Of a stretch of DNA of 64,000 nucleotides, positions 24,568 through 33,653 are shown one piece after another. Position 1 is the stretch's first letter. Each line of letters starts with the position of its first letter. The stretch comes from Gammaproteobacteria bacterium (GTDB taxonomy: Bacteria; Pseudomonadota; Gammaproteobacteria; Pseudomonadales; Azotimanducaceae), in the NCBI GenBank assembly GCA_030433075.1, contig JAUILI010000005.1, positions 1 to 64,000 of the forward strand, given 5' to 3'. The position numbers were made by a program, and so were the translations under genes. The notes below the pieces were generated by a model. The model had not been told where the DNA came from. It saw only the letters and a list, made by a program, of their open reading frames with translations, and made no database searches.

Positions 24568-25718
24568 ATCGACAGATCGTTCAGGTTGTAATCCCGAATG
24601 ATGCGTTCCCAATTCTCCGGCGTGAACGCAAGCTCCCCCTCCCGCCCAGCAAGCGGCACGTAGGAGAAGCGCGGCGCCTCCGGGTAGTGCTGAGCCCGGG
24701 CGTCGATGGCGACGGCAATCACCTTTGAGCGCGCCTCAATGCGGGCCTCATCGTAGATCACCGAACCCTCTTCGCTAAGCGCCCCCTTCGCGCCGAGCAC
24801 GGACGCCCGGCGGTGAAACCCAAAGGTCAAAGACGCGCGAAAATCCGAGGAGGTGTTGGCAAAGGAGCCGTGCAGCGCCTGCCGGTTGACGATGGTGACA
24901 TCTCCGGCCCGGCAGGCTAGCGGCACGGCATCGGGCAGCTGTTCTTCCCCACCGTTCGCCGCGAGGCGGGCTGGGATGTCGATCTTGCCCTCGCGATGGC
25001 TCCCAGGCACGACCCAGAGGCAACTGGCCGCCGAGGTATCGTAGAGCTGCACTTGGAAGTTAAAGCCGTGAATGCCCGGGTCCCAGGCCGGATTATCCCA
25101 ATGCGTGACCCCATCCTGGTGCCAGGACACCGCACCGCCCTGCCCCGGCTGCTTGATGAAGGTCGCGTCGTTGTAGGGGACAAAGTCATCGCCGTTAATG
25201 GAAGCGGCAACCGCAAGGAGCTGGGGGTGGCCATAGAGGCGCAGGCCGCTGGCCATGGTTTGGCACATGCCGGTCATGAGGAACACGACCTTGGGAGCGG
25301 CCTCATCGACGAAGGTCGGCTGGCGCATTTTGACGGGATGGCGACCGCCGAGGGCTGCGGTCCCACCCCAGGGATCCACCAGCGGGCGGATCAGGGAGAA
25401 GACGGGGCGAGCGAATTCCTGGCCGTAGGCAGGGCGTCCATGCCGATCCACCTTCGCCCCGTTATCCACGGGGGCACGCTCGAGCAGCCCTTCAAGCTCG
25501 CCCCGCAGGGCCGCAAGCTCAGGCTCATCGATGACGTTTTCAAAGACGTAGAAGCCCGTGCGCTCATAGGCGTCAAGAATTTCCGGAACCAGCCGCCCGT
25601 CGGGTCCCAAGCGCAGGGGCCCCCGGTTGCCTAGGGCCTCCGCGCGCTTGAGCCCTGCCCCGGCGTAGCTCGCCATGGCCTCGGCGTGGGCCACCGCCGT
25701 CATCCTTTCCGTCATCAC
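24564..25718 (-). CDS. Phytanoyl-CoA dioxygenase family (PhyH) oxygenase
   Basis: The 384-residue Fe(II)/2OG oxygenase has the iron motif H200-Q-D202 in SWHQDGVTHWD, distal His283 in ALHGSFANTSSDFRAS and 2OG-binding Arg294. The N-terminal helix region YERTGFYVFENVIDEPELAALR is typical of PhyH. Such enzymes hydroxylate acyl-CoAs or other small molecules. ATG codons at 25718, 25715 and 25703 are all possible starts behind a GGAGGAG site. It is divergent from the TauD-like gene 140 bases away; an acyl-CoA synthetase lies on the far side of that gene, which would suit a lipid substrate. Confidence 0.85.
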   Translation of the reverse strand: MMTERMTAVAHAEAMASYAGAGLKRAEALGNRGPLRLGPDGRLVPEILDAYERTGFYVFENVIDEPELAALRGELEGLLERAPVDNGAKVDRHGRPAYGQEFARPVFSLIRPLVDPWGGTAALGGRHPVKMRQPTFVDEAAPKVVFLMTGMCQTMASGLRLYGHPQLLAVAASINGDDFVPYNDATFIKQPGQGGAVSWHQDGVTHWDNPAWDPGIHGFNFQVQLYDTSAASCLWVVPGSHREGKIDIPARLAANGGEEQLPDAVPLACRAGDVTIVNRQALHGSFANTSSDFRASLTFGFHRRASVLGAKGALSEEGSVIYDEARIEARSKVIAVAIDARAQHYPEAPRFSYVPLAGREGELAFTPENWERIIRDYNLNDLSI

Positions 25719-25795
25719 CCCTCTCCTCCTCCAGCTACTCTAGGGATAGCGCGCCCGGGGCGCCCTGTCCACCCGGGAGCTGCCCACGAACGCCC

Positions 25796-25824
25796 TTGGC
25801 AGCGCCGGCGCCGGGGCGTAGCGT
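25796..25824 (+). promoter_or_regulatory. Promoter of the TauD-like gene
   Basis: TTGGCA (25796-25801), 17 bases, then TAGCGT (25819-25824). The same -10 hexamer and spacing occur before the DoxX and threonine synthase genes, which makes this a likely vegetative promoter of the organism. Confidence 0.55.
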
Positions 25825-25858
25825 TTCCCTCATGGTTACGCGGGGAGGTGTGATACCC

Positions 25859-26734
25859 ATGATCCTTGAGCCCCTAGCGGGGAAAACCTTCGGCGCGGTG
25901 GTGCGCGAGTTACCCCTAGCGAACTTGTCCGACGACGCCTTTACCGCGGTGCATGACGCCTGGCTGGGCCACGGCCTGCTGATCTTCCCCGAGCAGCACT
26001 TAAGCCGCAGCGCGCAAATCACCTTCGCTGAGCGCTTGGGGCCCTTGGTGCCCGGCCTAGAAGCCGCTGCCATCAGCAACCTTCGCGCCGACGGCACGCT
26101 TCGGGACGCCCCGGACGACGACATGATGAAAATCATCCGTGGGAACATGGAATGGCATCAGGACAACACCTATATGCCGGTGCAGGCTAAGGGCGCGGTG
26201 TTCAGTGCCCAGATCGTGCCCAAAACCGGAGGCGAAACGGCCTTCGCCGATCTAGAAGCGGCTTGGGAGACGCTAGACCCCGCGCTCCAGGCTCGCTGCG
26301 AGGCCCTCCGGGCTTACCACTCGCTGGTGGAAAGCCAGCGGCGCCTGGGGGAAAGCACGAAGACAGAGGGAAGCGAATACATGGGCTACGGGCTAGATGT
26401 CGCCGGCAGCCCCCTACGCCCCCTGGTGAAGGTTCACCCCGAGACCGGACGGAAGAGCCTAGCCGTGGGCCGTCACGCCTACGCCATCGAGGGCCTGGAA
26501 AACGATGATGCCCTGGCGTTAATTGGCGCCCTGCTCGCCCACGCTGTAGCCGCGCCGGAACGGGTGGTGGAGCACCGCTGGAGCGCCGGAGACGTGGTGC
26601 TTTGGGACAATCGGCGCCTTCTCCATCGGGCCCAGCCCTGGGATTTCTCCGAGCCCCGGGTCATGACCCACTCACGCCTTGCGGGGGACCAGGGGACCGA
26701 AGGTGCCCCCCTAGGCGCCCCCTTAGGCGCTTAG
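25859..26734 (+). CDS. TauD/TfdA-family Fe(II)/2OG dioxygenase
   Basis: The 291-residue enzyme has H100-Q-D102 in MEWHQDNTY, distal His256 in RRLLHRAQPWD and the 2OG Arg in PRVMTHSRLAG. TauD/TfdA enzymes hydroxylate carbon next to sulfonate, sulfate or ether groups, releasing sulfite, sulfate or phenol. The start at 25859 is set by GGGAGGTG upstream; a Met at 25832 is less likely. The C terminus ends in a short repeat GAPLGAPLGA encoded by a near-exact 12-bp duplication. It overlaps the convergent acyl-CoA synthetase by 12 bases. A sulfonate substrate would suit the sulfur genes here but is not shown. Confidence 0.87.
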   Translation: MILEPLAGKTFGAVVRELPLANLSDDAFTAVHDAWLGHGLLIFPEQHLSRSAQITFAERLGPLVPGLEAAAISNLRADGTLRDAPDDDMMKIIRGNMEWHQDNTYMPVQAKGAVFSAQIVPKTGGETAFADLEAAWETLDPALQARCEALRAYHSLVESQRRLGESTKTEGSEYMGYGLDVAGSPLRPLVKVHPETGRKSLAVGRHAYAIEGLENDDALALIGALLAHAVAAPERVVEHRWSAGDVVLWDNRRLLHRAQPWDFSEPRVMTHSRLAGDQGTEGAPLGAPLGA

Positions 26735-28399
26735 CCCAAGCTCGGCCACCAGCGCGTCGCGCATCACAAACTTCTGAATCTTCCCCGTGACGGTCATGGG
26801 GAAGGCGTCCACGAAGGCGATGTATTTAGGCACCTTAAAGTGCGCAATGCGCTCGGCGCAGAAGCTGCGCACCTCGTCTTCGGTCAGCGTCGCCCCCTCC
26901 CGAAGCTGGATCCACACCGCCACCTGCTCCCCGAACTTTTTATCGGGCACGCCAAAAACCTGCGCCTCCTGGATGGCCGGATGGGTGTAGAGGAACTCCT
27001 CCACTTCCTTAGGATAAATGTTCTCACCGCCGCGAATGATCATGTCCTTCAGGCGGCCGACGATCTGCACGTAGCCTTCCTCATCCATGACCGAGAGATC
27101 GCCGCTGTGGAGCCACCCCGCCTCATCGATGGTTTCCGCGGTGCGCTCTTCATCGCCCCAGTAGCCCCGCATGACGGAGTAGCCCCGGCAGCACAGCTCC
27201 CCCTTCGCGCCAAGGGGAACCACCCGGCCCTCTTCATCGATGATCTTTACCTCTTGATGGGGACCGCACTGACCAACGGTGGAGACGCGCTTTTCGAAGG
27301 GCGCATCAATCGCCGTCATGTGATTCACCGGGCTCGTCTCCGTCTGCCCATAGCAAATGATGACTTCCCCCATGTGCATATCGTGGTTCGCCCGCTTCAT
27401 GACCTCCACCGGGCACAAGGCCCCGGCCATGATCCCCGTACGCAGGGAACTCAGATCGAAGGTCGAAAACCTGGGTGCCTCCAGCATGCCCACAAACATG
27501 GTCGGCACACCGTAGAGCGACGTGCAGCGCTCCTCCTCTACGACCCTAAGGACGGTCTCCGCCTCGAAGGCGTCGCTCGGCAGCACCGCGGTGGCGCCAT
27601 GGGTCAGTACCCCGAGCATGCCCATGACCATGCCAAAGCAGTGGTAGAGCGGGACGGGAATGCAGACCCGGTCCTCCGCCGTGAGGTTCTGCCCAGCCCC
27701 GACCTGGGCGCCATTGTTCAAGATATTGAAATGGGTGAGGGTCGCGCCCTTGGGATTGCCCGTGGTGCCGCTGGTGAACTGAATATTGATGGGATCATCG
27801 GGGCTCAGCGTCGGCGCGAGGGCAGCGAGCCTAGCGCGCTCCGCATCCCCGCCCAGGACGCAGACCGCGGGGAAGTTCAGCATGCCCGGCGTCGCGCCCT
27901 CGCCGAGGCGAATGACGATTTCAAGCTCGGGAAGCGTTGCGCTCTTGAGCGCCCCCGGCGCGCAGTGCGCGAGCTCCGGCGCGAGCGTTTCCAGCATTCC
28001 GAGGTAATCGCTGGTCTTGAAGCGCTCGGCGGCAATGATGGCCTTACAGCCGACCTTGGTGAGGGCGTACTCCAGCTCGTGGACCCGATAGGCCGGGTTG
28101 ATACAGACCATGATGGCGCCGATCTTTGCCGTGGCCAGCTGGGTCAGGCACCACTCGGCGCAATTTGGCGCCCAAATGCCGATGCGGTCCCCGGGCCCCA
28201 GGCCCAGGGCCAAGAGCCCGGTGGCCAGGGCCTCCACCTGCGCGTGGTAAGCCCCGTAGGTCCAGCGAATCCCCTGGTGGGCGACGACAAGCGCCTCCCG
28301 ATCGCGATGCGCCTCTGCCATGCGATCGAAATGTTCGCCGATGGTTTCGTAGAGCAGCGGCGTTTTGGCTTCGCCGCAGCGATAGCTAAGCGTAGTCAT
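26723..28399 (-). CDS. Acyl-CoA synthetase (AMP-forming)
   Basis: The 558-residue ANL-superfamily enzyme activates a carboxylic acid with ATP and CoA. Motifs: FTSGTTGNPKGATLTH (P-loop), VPLYHCFGMVMG, ICYGQTETSPV (A5), GWLHSGDLSVMDEEGYVQIVGRLKDMIIRGGENIYP (A7-A8 hinge) and C-terminal PMTVTGKIQKFVMR with the catalytic Lys. The layout is like FadD-type medium/long-chain enzymes. It starts at 28399 behind GGGGAGG. It is 73 bases downstream of the conserved unknown gene on the same strand. Likely role: entry of fatty or aromatic acids into beta-oxidation. Confidence 0.93.
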   Translation of the reverse strand: MTTLSYRCGEAKTPLLYETIGEHFDRMAEAHRDREALVVAHQGIRWTYGAYHAQVEALATGLLALGLGPGDRIGIWAPNCAEWCLTQLATAKIGAIMVCINPAYRVHELEYALTKVGCKAIIAAERFKTSDYLGMLETLAPELAHCAPGALKSATLPELEIVIRLGEGATPGMLNFPAVCVLGGDAERARLAALAPTLSPDDPINIQFTSGTTGNPKGATLTHFNILNNGAQVGAGQNLTAEDRVCIPVPLYHCFGMVMGMLGVLTHGATAVLPSDAFEAETVLRVVEEERCTSLYGVPTMFVGMLEAPRFSTFDLSSLRTGIMAGALCPVEVMKRANHDMHMGEVIICYGQTETSPVNHMTAIDAPFEKRVSTVGQCGPHQEVKIIDEEGRVVPLGAKGELCCRGYSVMRGYWGDEERTAETIDEAGWLHSGDLSVMDEEGYVQIVGRLKDMIIRGGENIYPKEVEEFLYTHPAIQEAQVFGVPDKKFGEQVAVWIQLREGATLTEDEVRSFCAERIAHFKVPKYIAFVDAFPMTVTGKIQKFVMRDALVAELGLSA

Positions 28400-28472
28400 G
28401 GAACCTCCCCAGGCTTGACCCTCACCGTCCCAAAGTAGCACGGCAGGATCGAAAAGGGCGGAGGTCCTGGGG

Positions 28473-29897
28473 CTAGCGGGCGCCGTAACCGAAGAGCTTG
28501 CGGGCCTTAATCACCTCGGCGACGCGTTCATCGACCATCTCTTCCCAGGCGGCATCACCGCTCTGGAGTTTCTCGAGCACCTCCGGGGCTTGGATATCCA
28601 GCACGCTCTCGTCGTAGTCCTCCACGGGGATAAGGAAGCCCCGCTCCACGAGATAGCCATAGAGGTGGCGCACGTCCTTGGGCACCTCCAAGGTCTCCAC
28701 GGTCCACAGCGTGCCCGTCTCCGGATCCTTTTGGGGGTAAACGAAGATGTGGAGGTCGTTCTTGAAGAGGCGCCCGAGGGCCTCGAGGATGCCCCCTTCG
28801 AGGCGCGCGTAGTAGCGCTCGTCGAAGATCTGCCGCAGCGCGCCGGCCCCCATGACGATGGCGCAGCGCCGATCGGTGTAGCGGCGCAGATAGGCCGCAA
28901 GCCGGTAATACTCAAAGTAGTCGGAGATCATGACGATGTGGTCCGTGACCCCAAGCACCTCGGCGCGACCGATGAAGTCCGTGAGGTCCACCTCCCCCTG
29001 ATCGGCGCGGAGGTTACTCATGGTGATCTCCATCACCGAGACAATGTCGTCCGCCTGCACGGCAGCGCCGCCGTCGTCGGCGAACTGGGCCCGCGCCTTG
29101 TCGATCATATCGAGATTGACCCGGGTCACCGGGGAAAAGCGCCCCCGTTCGAGCAGCACGGGCCGCTTTCGCAGGACTTCCGAGGGCTGGAGGACCTTGC
29201 CGGAGGCCGAGAACATGGCCGCCGGGGTCAGCCCCAGCTGCACCAGGCGAAGGCTCATTATGCGGTTGTCGACGTGGCGGAACTCGATGCCCGAAAACTC
29301 GATCATGTCGATTTCGATGCGCTCGATGCTCAGCTCGTCGAGAAGCGATTCCACCAGCTCGTCAGGGCGGTGGTAGAGAAAGAAGGCCCCATAAAGGAGG
29401 TTTACCCCGATGATGCCAAGGGCTTCCTGCTGCGCCTGGTTCTCGCTATCGAGCATGCGCACGTGGAGGATGATCTGGCTGTCTTCGTCCCGGGGGTGGG
29501 ACTGGAACTTCACGCCGATCCAGCCATGGCACTCGTTATTGCCCTGGTAGGAGCGAGCCTGCACGGTATTGGCGAAAGTGAAGAAAGCCGTGGAATCCCC
29601 GCGCTGAGGGAAGAGTCGCTCCAGGGTGAGGCGTTGCTCGTAGCGGAGCATTTCCTCTAAGCGCTCGCGCACCACGTAGCGGCGCGTGGGGCCGTAGATG
29701 GCGTCACTCACCGTTTTATCGTAAGCCGAGACGCTCTTGGCGATGGTGCCCGCGGCGCCGCCCACGCGATAGAACCAGCGCGCCACCTCTTGCCCCGCGC
29801 CGATTTCCGCGAAGCTTCCATAGCGGCCCATATCCAGATTAATCGCGAGTGCTTTTTCGTTCGTGCGCGTTGGCCGATCCACCAAGAGTCCCCTCAA
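28473..29897 (-). CDS. Conserved protein of unknown function, about 470 residues
   Basis: The 474-residue soluble protein starts RGLLVDRPTRTNEKALAINLD and continues YGSFAEIGAGQEVARWFYRVGGAAGTIAKSVSAYDKTVSDAIYG. I recognise this as a widespread bacterial family without a settled function; some database entries call it nicotinate-nucleotide adenylyltransferase, but I see no HxGH or other nucleotidyltransferase motif. No signal peptide or membrane helix is apparent. Other notable stretches are HGWIGVKFQ, EALGIIGVNLLYGAFFLYHRP, and VMGAGALRQIFDERYY. It is upstream of the acyl-CoA synthetase gene on the same strand. Its start matches the family's usual beginning. Confidence 0.8.
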   Translation of the reverse strand: MRGLLVDRPTRTNEKALAINLDMGRYGSFAEIGAGQEVARWFYRVGGAAGTIAKSVSAYDKTVSDAIYGPTRRYVVRERLEEMLRYEQRLTLERLFPQRGDSTAFFTFANTVQARSYQGNNECHGWIGVKFQSHPRDEDSQIILHVRMLDSENQAQQEALGIIGVNLLYGAFFLYHRPDELVESLLDELSIERIEIDMIEFSGIEFRHVDNRIMSLRLVQLGLTPAAMFSASGKVLQPSEVLRKRPVLLERGRFSPVTRVNLDMIDKARAQFADDGGAAVQADDIVSVMEITMSNLRADQGEVDLTDFIGRAEVLGVTDHIVMISDYFEYYRLAAYLRRYTDRRCAIVMGAGALRQIFDERYYARLEGGILEALGRLFKNDLHIFVYPQKDPETGTLWTVETLEVPKDVRHLYGYLVERGFLIPVEDYDESVLDIQAPEVLEKLQSGDAAWEEMVDERVAEVIKARKLFGYGAR

Positions 29898-29949
29898 TCC
29901 GTGAGCACCCTATTCTGCCAGCGCTCCATGAACCTTTCCTGTCTTTTCC

Positions 29950-31704
29950 CTAGGAATCAGGGATTAAGCCCTTCAGCTTGCCCCCAAGCTTCTTGCGCAC
30001 GGCGCGCTCAAGGGTCTCCTGGGCCTCCGCCTTCACCGCATCACCGGCGAGCGTCTTCAGCTGGCTTTCCAGCGCGTCCCGGTCGACCACAAGACGCGGC
30101 TGCGTGAGCGTGCCCTGAACCGTGGCGGGGATGCGGAGGGTCTCCACGGGCACGGCGCGCTGGCCCACGGTGAGGACCGCCCCCCTAAGTTCGGCGATGC
30201 CTTGAAGCGCAAGGGGGCCGCCGACCCGGTGATCGAAGGTGCCCTCAAGGGCGAGATCCACGGTCCCCCCGGAGACCCGAGATCGGAAAGCCGGCTGGAG
30301 CTGAGCAAGCGCGGCCTCGAGGGGGAGCCCCCGAAGCTGCCCACGCACGGCATGGGGCTCGGCTCCGGCTAAGGCGCGCAACGCTAGCTCAAGACGAAGA
30401 TCGAAGGCTTCAGACCGCAAGGCAAGCTTCGGTGCCCTGCCCTCCCGCAGGGGGAGATCACCCAGCGCCTTCAAGGACAGCGTAACGGTCCGATCTCCCA
30501 GGACCGCGAGCCGGATGTCCTCAAGCTCCGCCTCGCGCAGATCCAGGCCCCAGTAAGCTGTAGTAATGGGGCTGTGAACGGCCACCCGATAGCCGACCGC
30601 TTCAAGCTGGGCCTCAAGCCACGCCTCATAGCCCGGGTCGTCGGGCGCCGGCGCTGGGGCAGCGGAACGCGCCCAGCGCTCAAGCCATCCCTGCAGTTCT
30701 GCCAGCCGCGCCTGCCAGCGCCGGCCCTCGACAAAAATCTCCCCAAGCGCTTGCCCGGACGGCGCAGCGACCTGGGGAGGGGTGACCAGGGGCGCCGTGC
30801 GCACCCCGGCAACGGGCCTTTCATAGCCGACCCGGGGAGCTTCGAGCCCCACTTCCGTGACCTCAATCCGCTTTGCCAAGAGGCCTAGGAACGATAGGGA
30901 AAGGCGAGCCTCCTTGGCCTCGAAGAGGTTTAGATGGAGCGCATCAGGGTCCGCCAGGGCGAAGCCCTTGAGCGTAAGGGTGCCCGCGACGGGACGCAGC
31001 GTTGCGCGCTCCAGATCCACCGTTGCCCCATGGACGGTCTCAAGGGCAGGCTGAAGCAGCGCGGTGATCTCTACGCTTAGGGACCGAAAAAAGAGGGGCG
31101 CAACCAAAAGAAGCGCTGCCAAAGCCAGAACGCCCCCCTTCCCCCGGAGCAGGGGCGGCGTCTCCTCAAAGGCACTGCGAAGGTCCGCGCGAGCACCAGG
31201 CCCCAAAAGTAGAGGCAGGCTTACTCGTCCAACCCAACCCGCTGCGAGGGCCTTCCCCACATCCCCCTGGGCCCCGGCCCTGGCGATGTGCCGCAAGCGC
31301 TGAATGCCGCGATTGAGGAGAAATGCGCAGGGCCCTGCGATGGGGAGGGCCAGGAGCATGGCCCCGACCAAGTCGTAACGCTCAAGGCCGAACCAAGCCA
31401 ACCCAGGCATCCCGCTAAGCGTCTCGAAAACGGGCCCCAGGGGCCCCTGGAGCACCAGGCGCCCCAGGGGCGCGGTCAGGGGAAGGGTCATGAGCAGGGT
31501 TGCCTTCGAGACCAAAGCACTCACCGCGAGCAACCCAAGGTTGACCCGAAGCCCCCCCGCGAGCAGCAGGAGGACCAGCAGCAATCCCGGGCTGGTGCCA
31601 TAGCTGGGGATCAGCCCGAGGCCCCACCCGAGGAGCACGCTGGCAAAGACATGCCGAGGCCCTAGGCCACCGCGGATAAACTGTCGAAGGCTAGTGGCAA
31701 ACAT
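29950..31704 (-). CDS. Fusion of TIGR03546-like membrane domain and AsmA-like (TIGR03545-like) domain
   Basis: The 584-residue protein has an N-terminal polytopic region (about 1-150; GLGLIPSYGTSPGLLLVLLLLAGG, RVNLGLLAVSALVSK) like TIGR03546 proteins, another helix at about 190-206, then a long repeat-like beta-rich region (VDLERATLRPVAGTLTLKGFALADPDALHLNLFEAKEARLSLS onward) typical of AsmA/TIGR03545 envelope proteins. Such proteins span the periplasm and are linked to outer-membrane lipid transport or assembly. In many gammaproteobacteria the two are separate neighbouring genes; here they are one frame. The ending KKLGGKLKGLIP is also AsmA-like. Confidence 0.75.
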   Translation of the reverse strand: MFATSLRQFIRGGLGPRHVFASVLLGWGLGLIPSYGTSPGLLLVLLLLAGGLRVNLGLLAVSALVSKATLLMTLPLTAPLGRLVLQGPLGPVFETLSGMPGLAWFGLERYDLVGAMLLALPIAGPCAFLLNRGIQRLRHIARAGAQGDVGKALAAGWVGRVSLPLLLGPGARADLRSAFEETPPLLRGKGGVLALAALLLVAPLFFRSLSVEITALLQPALETVHGATVDLERATLRPVAGTLTLKGFALADPDALHLNLFEAKEARLSLSFLGLLAKRIEVTEVGLEAPRVGYERPVAGVRTAPLVTPPQVAAPSGQALGEIFVEGRRWQARLAELQGWLERWARSAAPAPAPDDPGYEAWLEAQLEAVGYRVAVHSPITTAYWGLDLREAELEDIRLAVLGDRTVTLSLKALGDLPLREGRAPKLALRSEAFDLRLELALRALAGAEPHAVRGQLRGLPLEAALAQLQPAFRSRVSGGTVDLALEGTFDHRVGGPLALQGIAELRGAVLTVGQRAVPVETLRIPATVQGTLTQPRLVVDRDALESQLKTLAGDAVKAEAQETLERAVRKKLGGKLKGLIPDS

Positions 31705-31798
31705 CGATTCAACTCCCGAGGGCGATGGGGAAAGCTTACGCCTTTGACGCCGCAGCGGCGCCTATGGTGCTATGCACGCCCGCGAAAGGAGCCGGACC

Positions 31799-32620
31799 AT
31801 GGGCGCAATTCAGAGCACCGCCTTTTCCCCCGATCCCCTTTGGGACCGCATCACGCAGGAAGCGGAAGACGCCGTTCGCCGCGAGCCCCTCATGGGGGGC
31901 TTCATCCACGCCTGCGTCCTGCATCATCGCTCCCTCGCCAAGGCGCTCAGCTATCGCTTCTCCGCCAAGCTCTTCTCCAATGAGATGCCCGCCGTGCTCC
32001 TTCGGGAGATCGCGGAAGAAGCCTATGGGGAGACGCCGGAGCTCCTGGAAATCGCCCAAGCGGACCTTGCTGCCGTGGTGGAACGGGACCCGGCTTGCCA
32101 CCGCTTTATCCAGCCCCTGCTCTACTTCAAAGGCTACCAAGCGCTTCAGGCGCACCGCCTGGCCCACTGGCTCTGGCTTCGGAAACGCTTTGATCTGGCC
32201 TACTTCATTCAGATGCGGGTGAGCGAAATCTTTGGCCTCGACCTCCACCCCGCAGCGCAGCTGGGACGGGGCCTCCTTATCGACCACGCCCATGCCTTGG
32301 TCATCGGGGAAACCGCCGTCGTCGGCGATAACGTCTCCCTGCTCCACGATGTCACCCTCGGCGGTACGGGAAAGACCGGCGGCGATCGCCACCCCAAAAT
32401 CGGCAACGGCGTGATGATCGGCGCCGGGGCTAAGGTCCTCGGCAACATCACCATCGGCCACTGCTGCCGCATTGCCGCGGGCTCCGTGGTCCTAAGCGAC
32501 ATTCCCCCCTGCAAGACCGTGGCCGGGGTTCCGGCCAAGGTGGTGGGGGAAGCGGGCTGCGCCGAGCCCGCCCTGGAGATGGATCAGCTCCTTACCGATC
32601 TTGCCCGGGATAACGCCTAA
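31799..32620 (+). CDS. cysE: Serine O-acetyltransferase
   Basis: The 273-residue enzyme acetylates serine with acetyl-CoA, the first committed step of cysteine synthesis. It has the N-terminal helical domain (EPLMGGFIHACVLHHRSLAKALSYRFSAKL) and the left-handed beta-helix with DHAHALVIGETAVVGDNVSLLHDVTLGGTGK and DRHPKIGNGVMIGAGAKVLGNI, containing the catalytic Asp/His pair. AAAGGAG precedes the start at 31799. It is close to cysG-cysI-cysH-cysK, though on the far side of the LysR gene, with which it shares a 4-base stop overlap. Confidence 0.95.
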   Translation: MGAIQSTAFSPDPLWDRITQEAEDAVRREPLMGGFIHACVLHHRSLAKALSYRFSAKLFSNEMPAVLLREIAEEAYGETPELLEIAQADLAAVVERDPACHRFIQPLLYFKGYQALQAHRLAHWLWLRKRFDLAYFIQMRVSEIFGLDLHPAAQLGRGLLIDHAHALVIGETAVVGDNVSLLHDVTLGGTGKTGGDRHPKIGNGVMIGAGAKVLGNITIGHCCRIAAGSVVLSDIPPCKTVAGVPAKVVGEAGCAEPALEMDQLLTDLARDNA

Positions 32621-33549
32621 AGCTCATCGAAGGCGTCGGCGTCGCTCCGAGCTTCCCGAAGAAGCCAGGCCAAAAACTGATCGCTGGCCCCGCCGAGCTC
32701 CCGCTCCGGGGCCTGAAGCACGTAGTAGGCCGACTTCACCGGCGCGGCCCCATCGGGAAAGAGGCTGACCAGGCGACCGGCCCTGAGATCGTTCTGGGCC
32801 AAGGTGCGCTTCGCAAGCGCCACCCCCCGCCCCGCCACAGCGGCATCGATGACCAAAGCTGATTGGTTGAAGCGAGGCCCGCCCCGGACGGAAATGCCTC
32901 GAAGCTTGCGGCCCCGAAGCCACGTCGCCCAATCCGCGCCGTCCACTTCGCTTTCGGGAGACGCATCGTGAAGCAGGGTCTGCCCCGCCAGCGCCTCCGG
33001 GCTTGGGATCGGCGATCGGGCGAGGAGGTCTGGGCTGCAGACGGGAAGCACCTCTTCCTGAAGCAGGAGGGTCTGCTCCCCCCGGGGCCCATCGCCGGGC
33101 CCGTAGCGAATAGCCAAATCGGCGGCGCCGCGACCGAGATCCACCTTTGCGCTGTCCGCGGACACCCAAACCTCGAGCTCCGGATGGGCCTCCTGGAAGC
33201 GAAAGAGCCGGGGCGCCAGCCATTTGCCAGCGAAGGACGGGGCCACGCTCACCGTTAAGCGATCGCGCTTCGCCGGCTGGCGCATGAGCGCCACGGCCCG
33301 GGCCAGCTGATCAAAGGCTTCCCCAGCCAGGGCTGCGGCCGCCAGCCCCGCCTCCGTGGGCACAAGGGTTCGCCCCTCTCGGTGAAAGAGCGCTACCCCA
33401 ACGACCGACTCGAGCAAGCGCACCTGCTGACTGACCGCCCCAGGGGTGACGGCGAGGGCCTCCGCGGCCTGGGCCATGGAGCCAAGGCGCACCACGGCTT
33501 CAAAGGCGCGCAGGGCGTTTAGCGGGGGAAGGCGATGATCGACGGCCAT
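32617..33549 (-). CDS. LysR-family transcriptional regulator, GcvA-like
   Basis: The 310-residue regulator has an N-terminal winged helix (LPPLNALRAFEAVVRLGSMAQAAEALAVTPGAVSQQVRLLESVVGVALF, about 8-57) and a type 2 periplasmic-binding effector domain (from about 95). The PPLNALRAFEA start and the FAGKWLAPRLFRF segment are typical of the GcvA/AmpR-like subgroup rather than CysB. It is divergent from cysG over 104 AT-rich bases, so it most simply controls the sulfite reduction operon and itself. The effector is unknown. Confidence 0.9.
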   Translation of the reverse strand: MAVDHRLPPLNALRAFEAVVRLGSMAQAAEALAVTPGAVSQQVRLLESVVGVALFHREGRTLVPTEAGLAAAALAGEAFDQLARAVALMRQPAKRDRLTVSVAPSFAGKWLAPRLFRFQEAHPELEVWVSADSAKVDLGRGAADLAIRYGPGDGPRGEQTLLLQEEVLPVCSPDLLARSPIPSPEALAGQTLLHDASPESEVDGADWATWLRGRKLRGISVRGGPRFNQSALVIDAAVAGRGVALAKRTLAQNDLRAGRLVSLFPDGAAPVKSAYYVLQAPERELGGASDQFLAWLLREARSDADAFDEL

Positions 33550-33653
33550 ATTGAATAGTTTTTCTAATGTGTTAAGCCAATAATCATCGGTTGTACCGGG
33601 GCTTTCAAGAAGAAAAATTAGCGCGTTCTTGTCGACAACCCAGGATCGCGCCC
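33550..33653. promoter_or_regulatory. AT-rich divergent regulatory region between the LysR gene and cysG
   Basis: About 104 bases separate two divergent starts. The first 60 are markedly AT-rich for this genome (for example TTGAATAGTTTTTCTAATG and CCAATAATCATCGG). LysR proteins usually bind T-N11-A sites in such regions, but the exact box cannot be picked out from one sequence. Confidence 0.45.

Noticed and set aside
26706-26734. Duplicated GCCCCCxTAGGC bases considered as a regulatory repeat
   Set aside because: They encode the C-terminal GAPLGAPLGA of the TauD-like protein and are better explained as a small coding duplication.
26840-28438. 532-codon plus-strand open frame
   Set aside because: It is antisense to the acyl-CoA synthetase, has no domain-like sequence and reflects high-GC codon bias.
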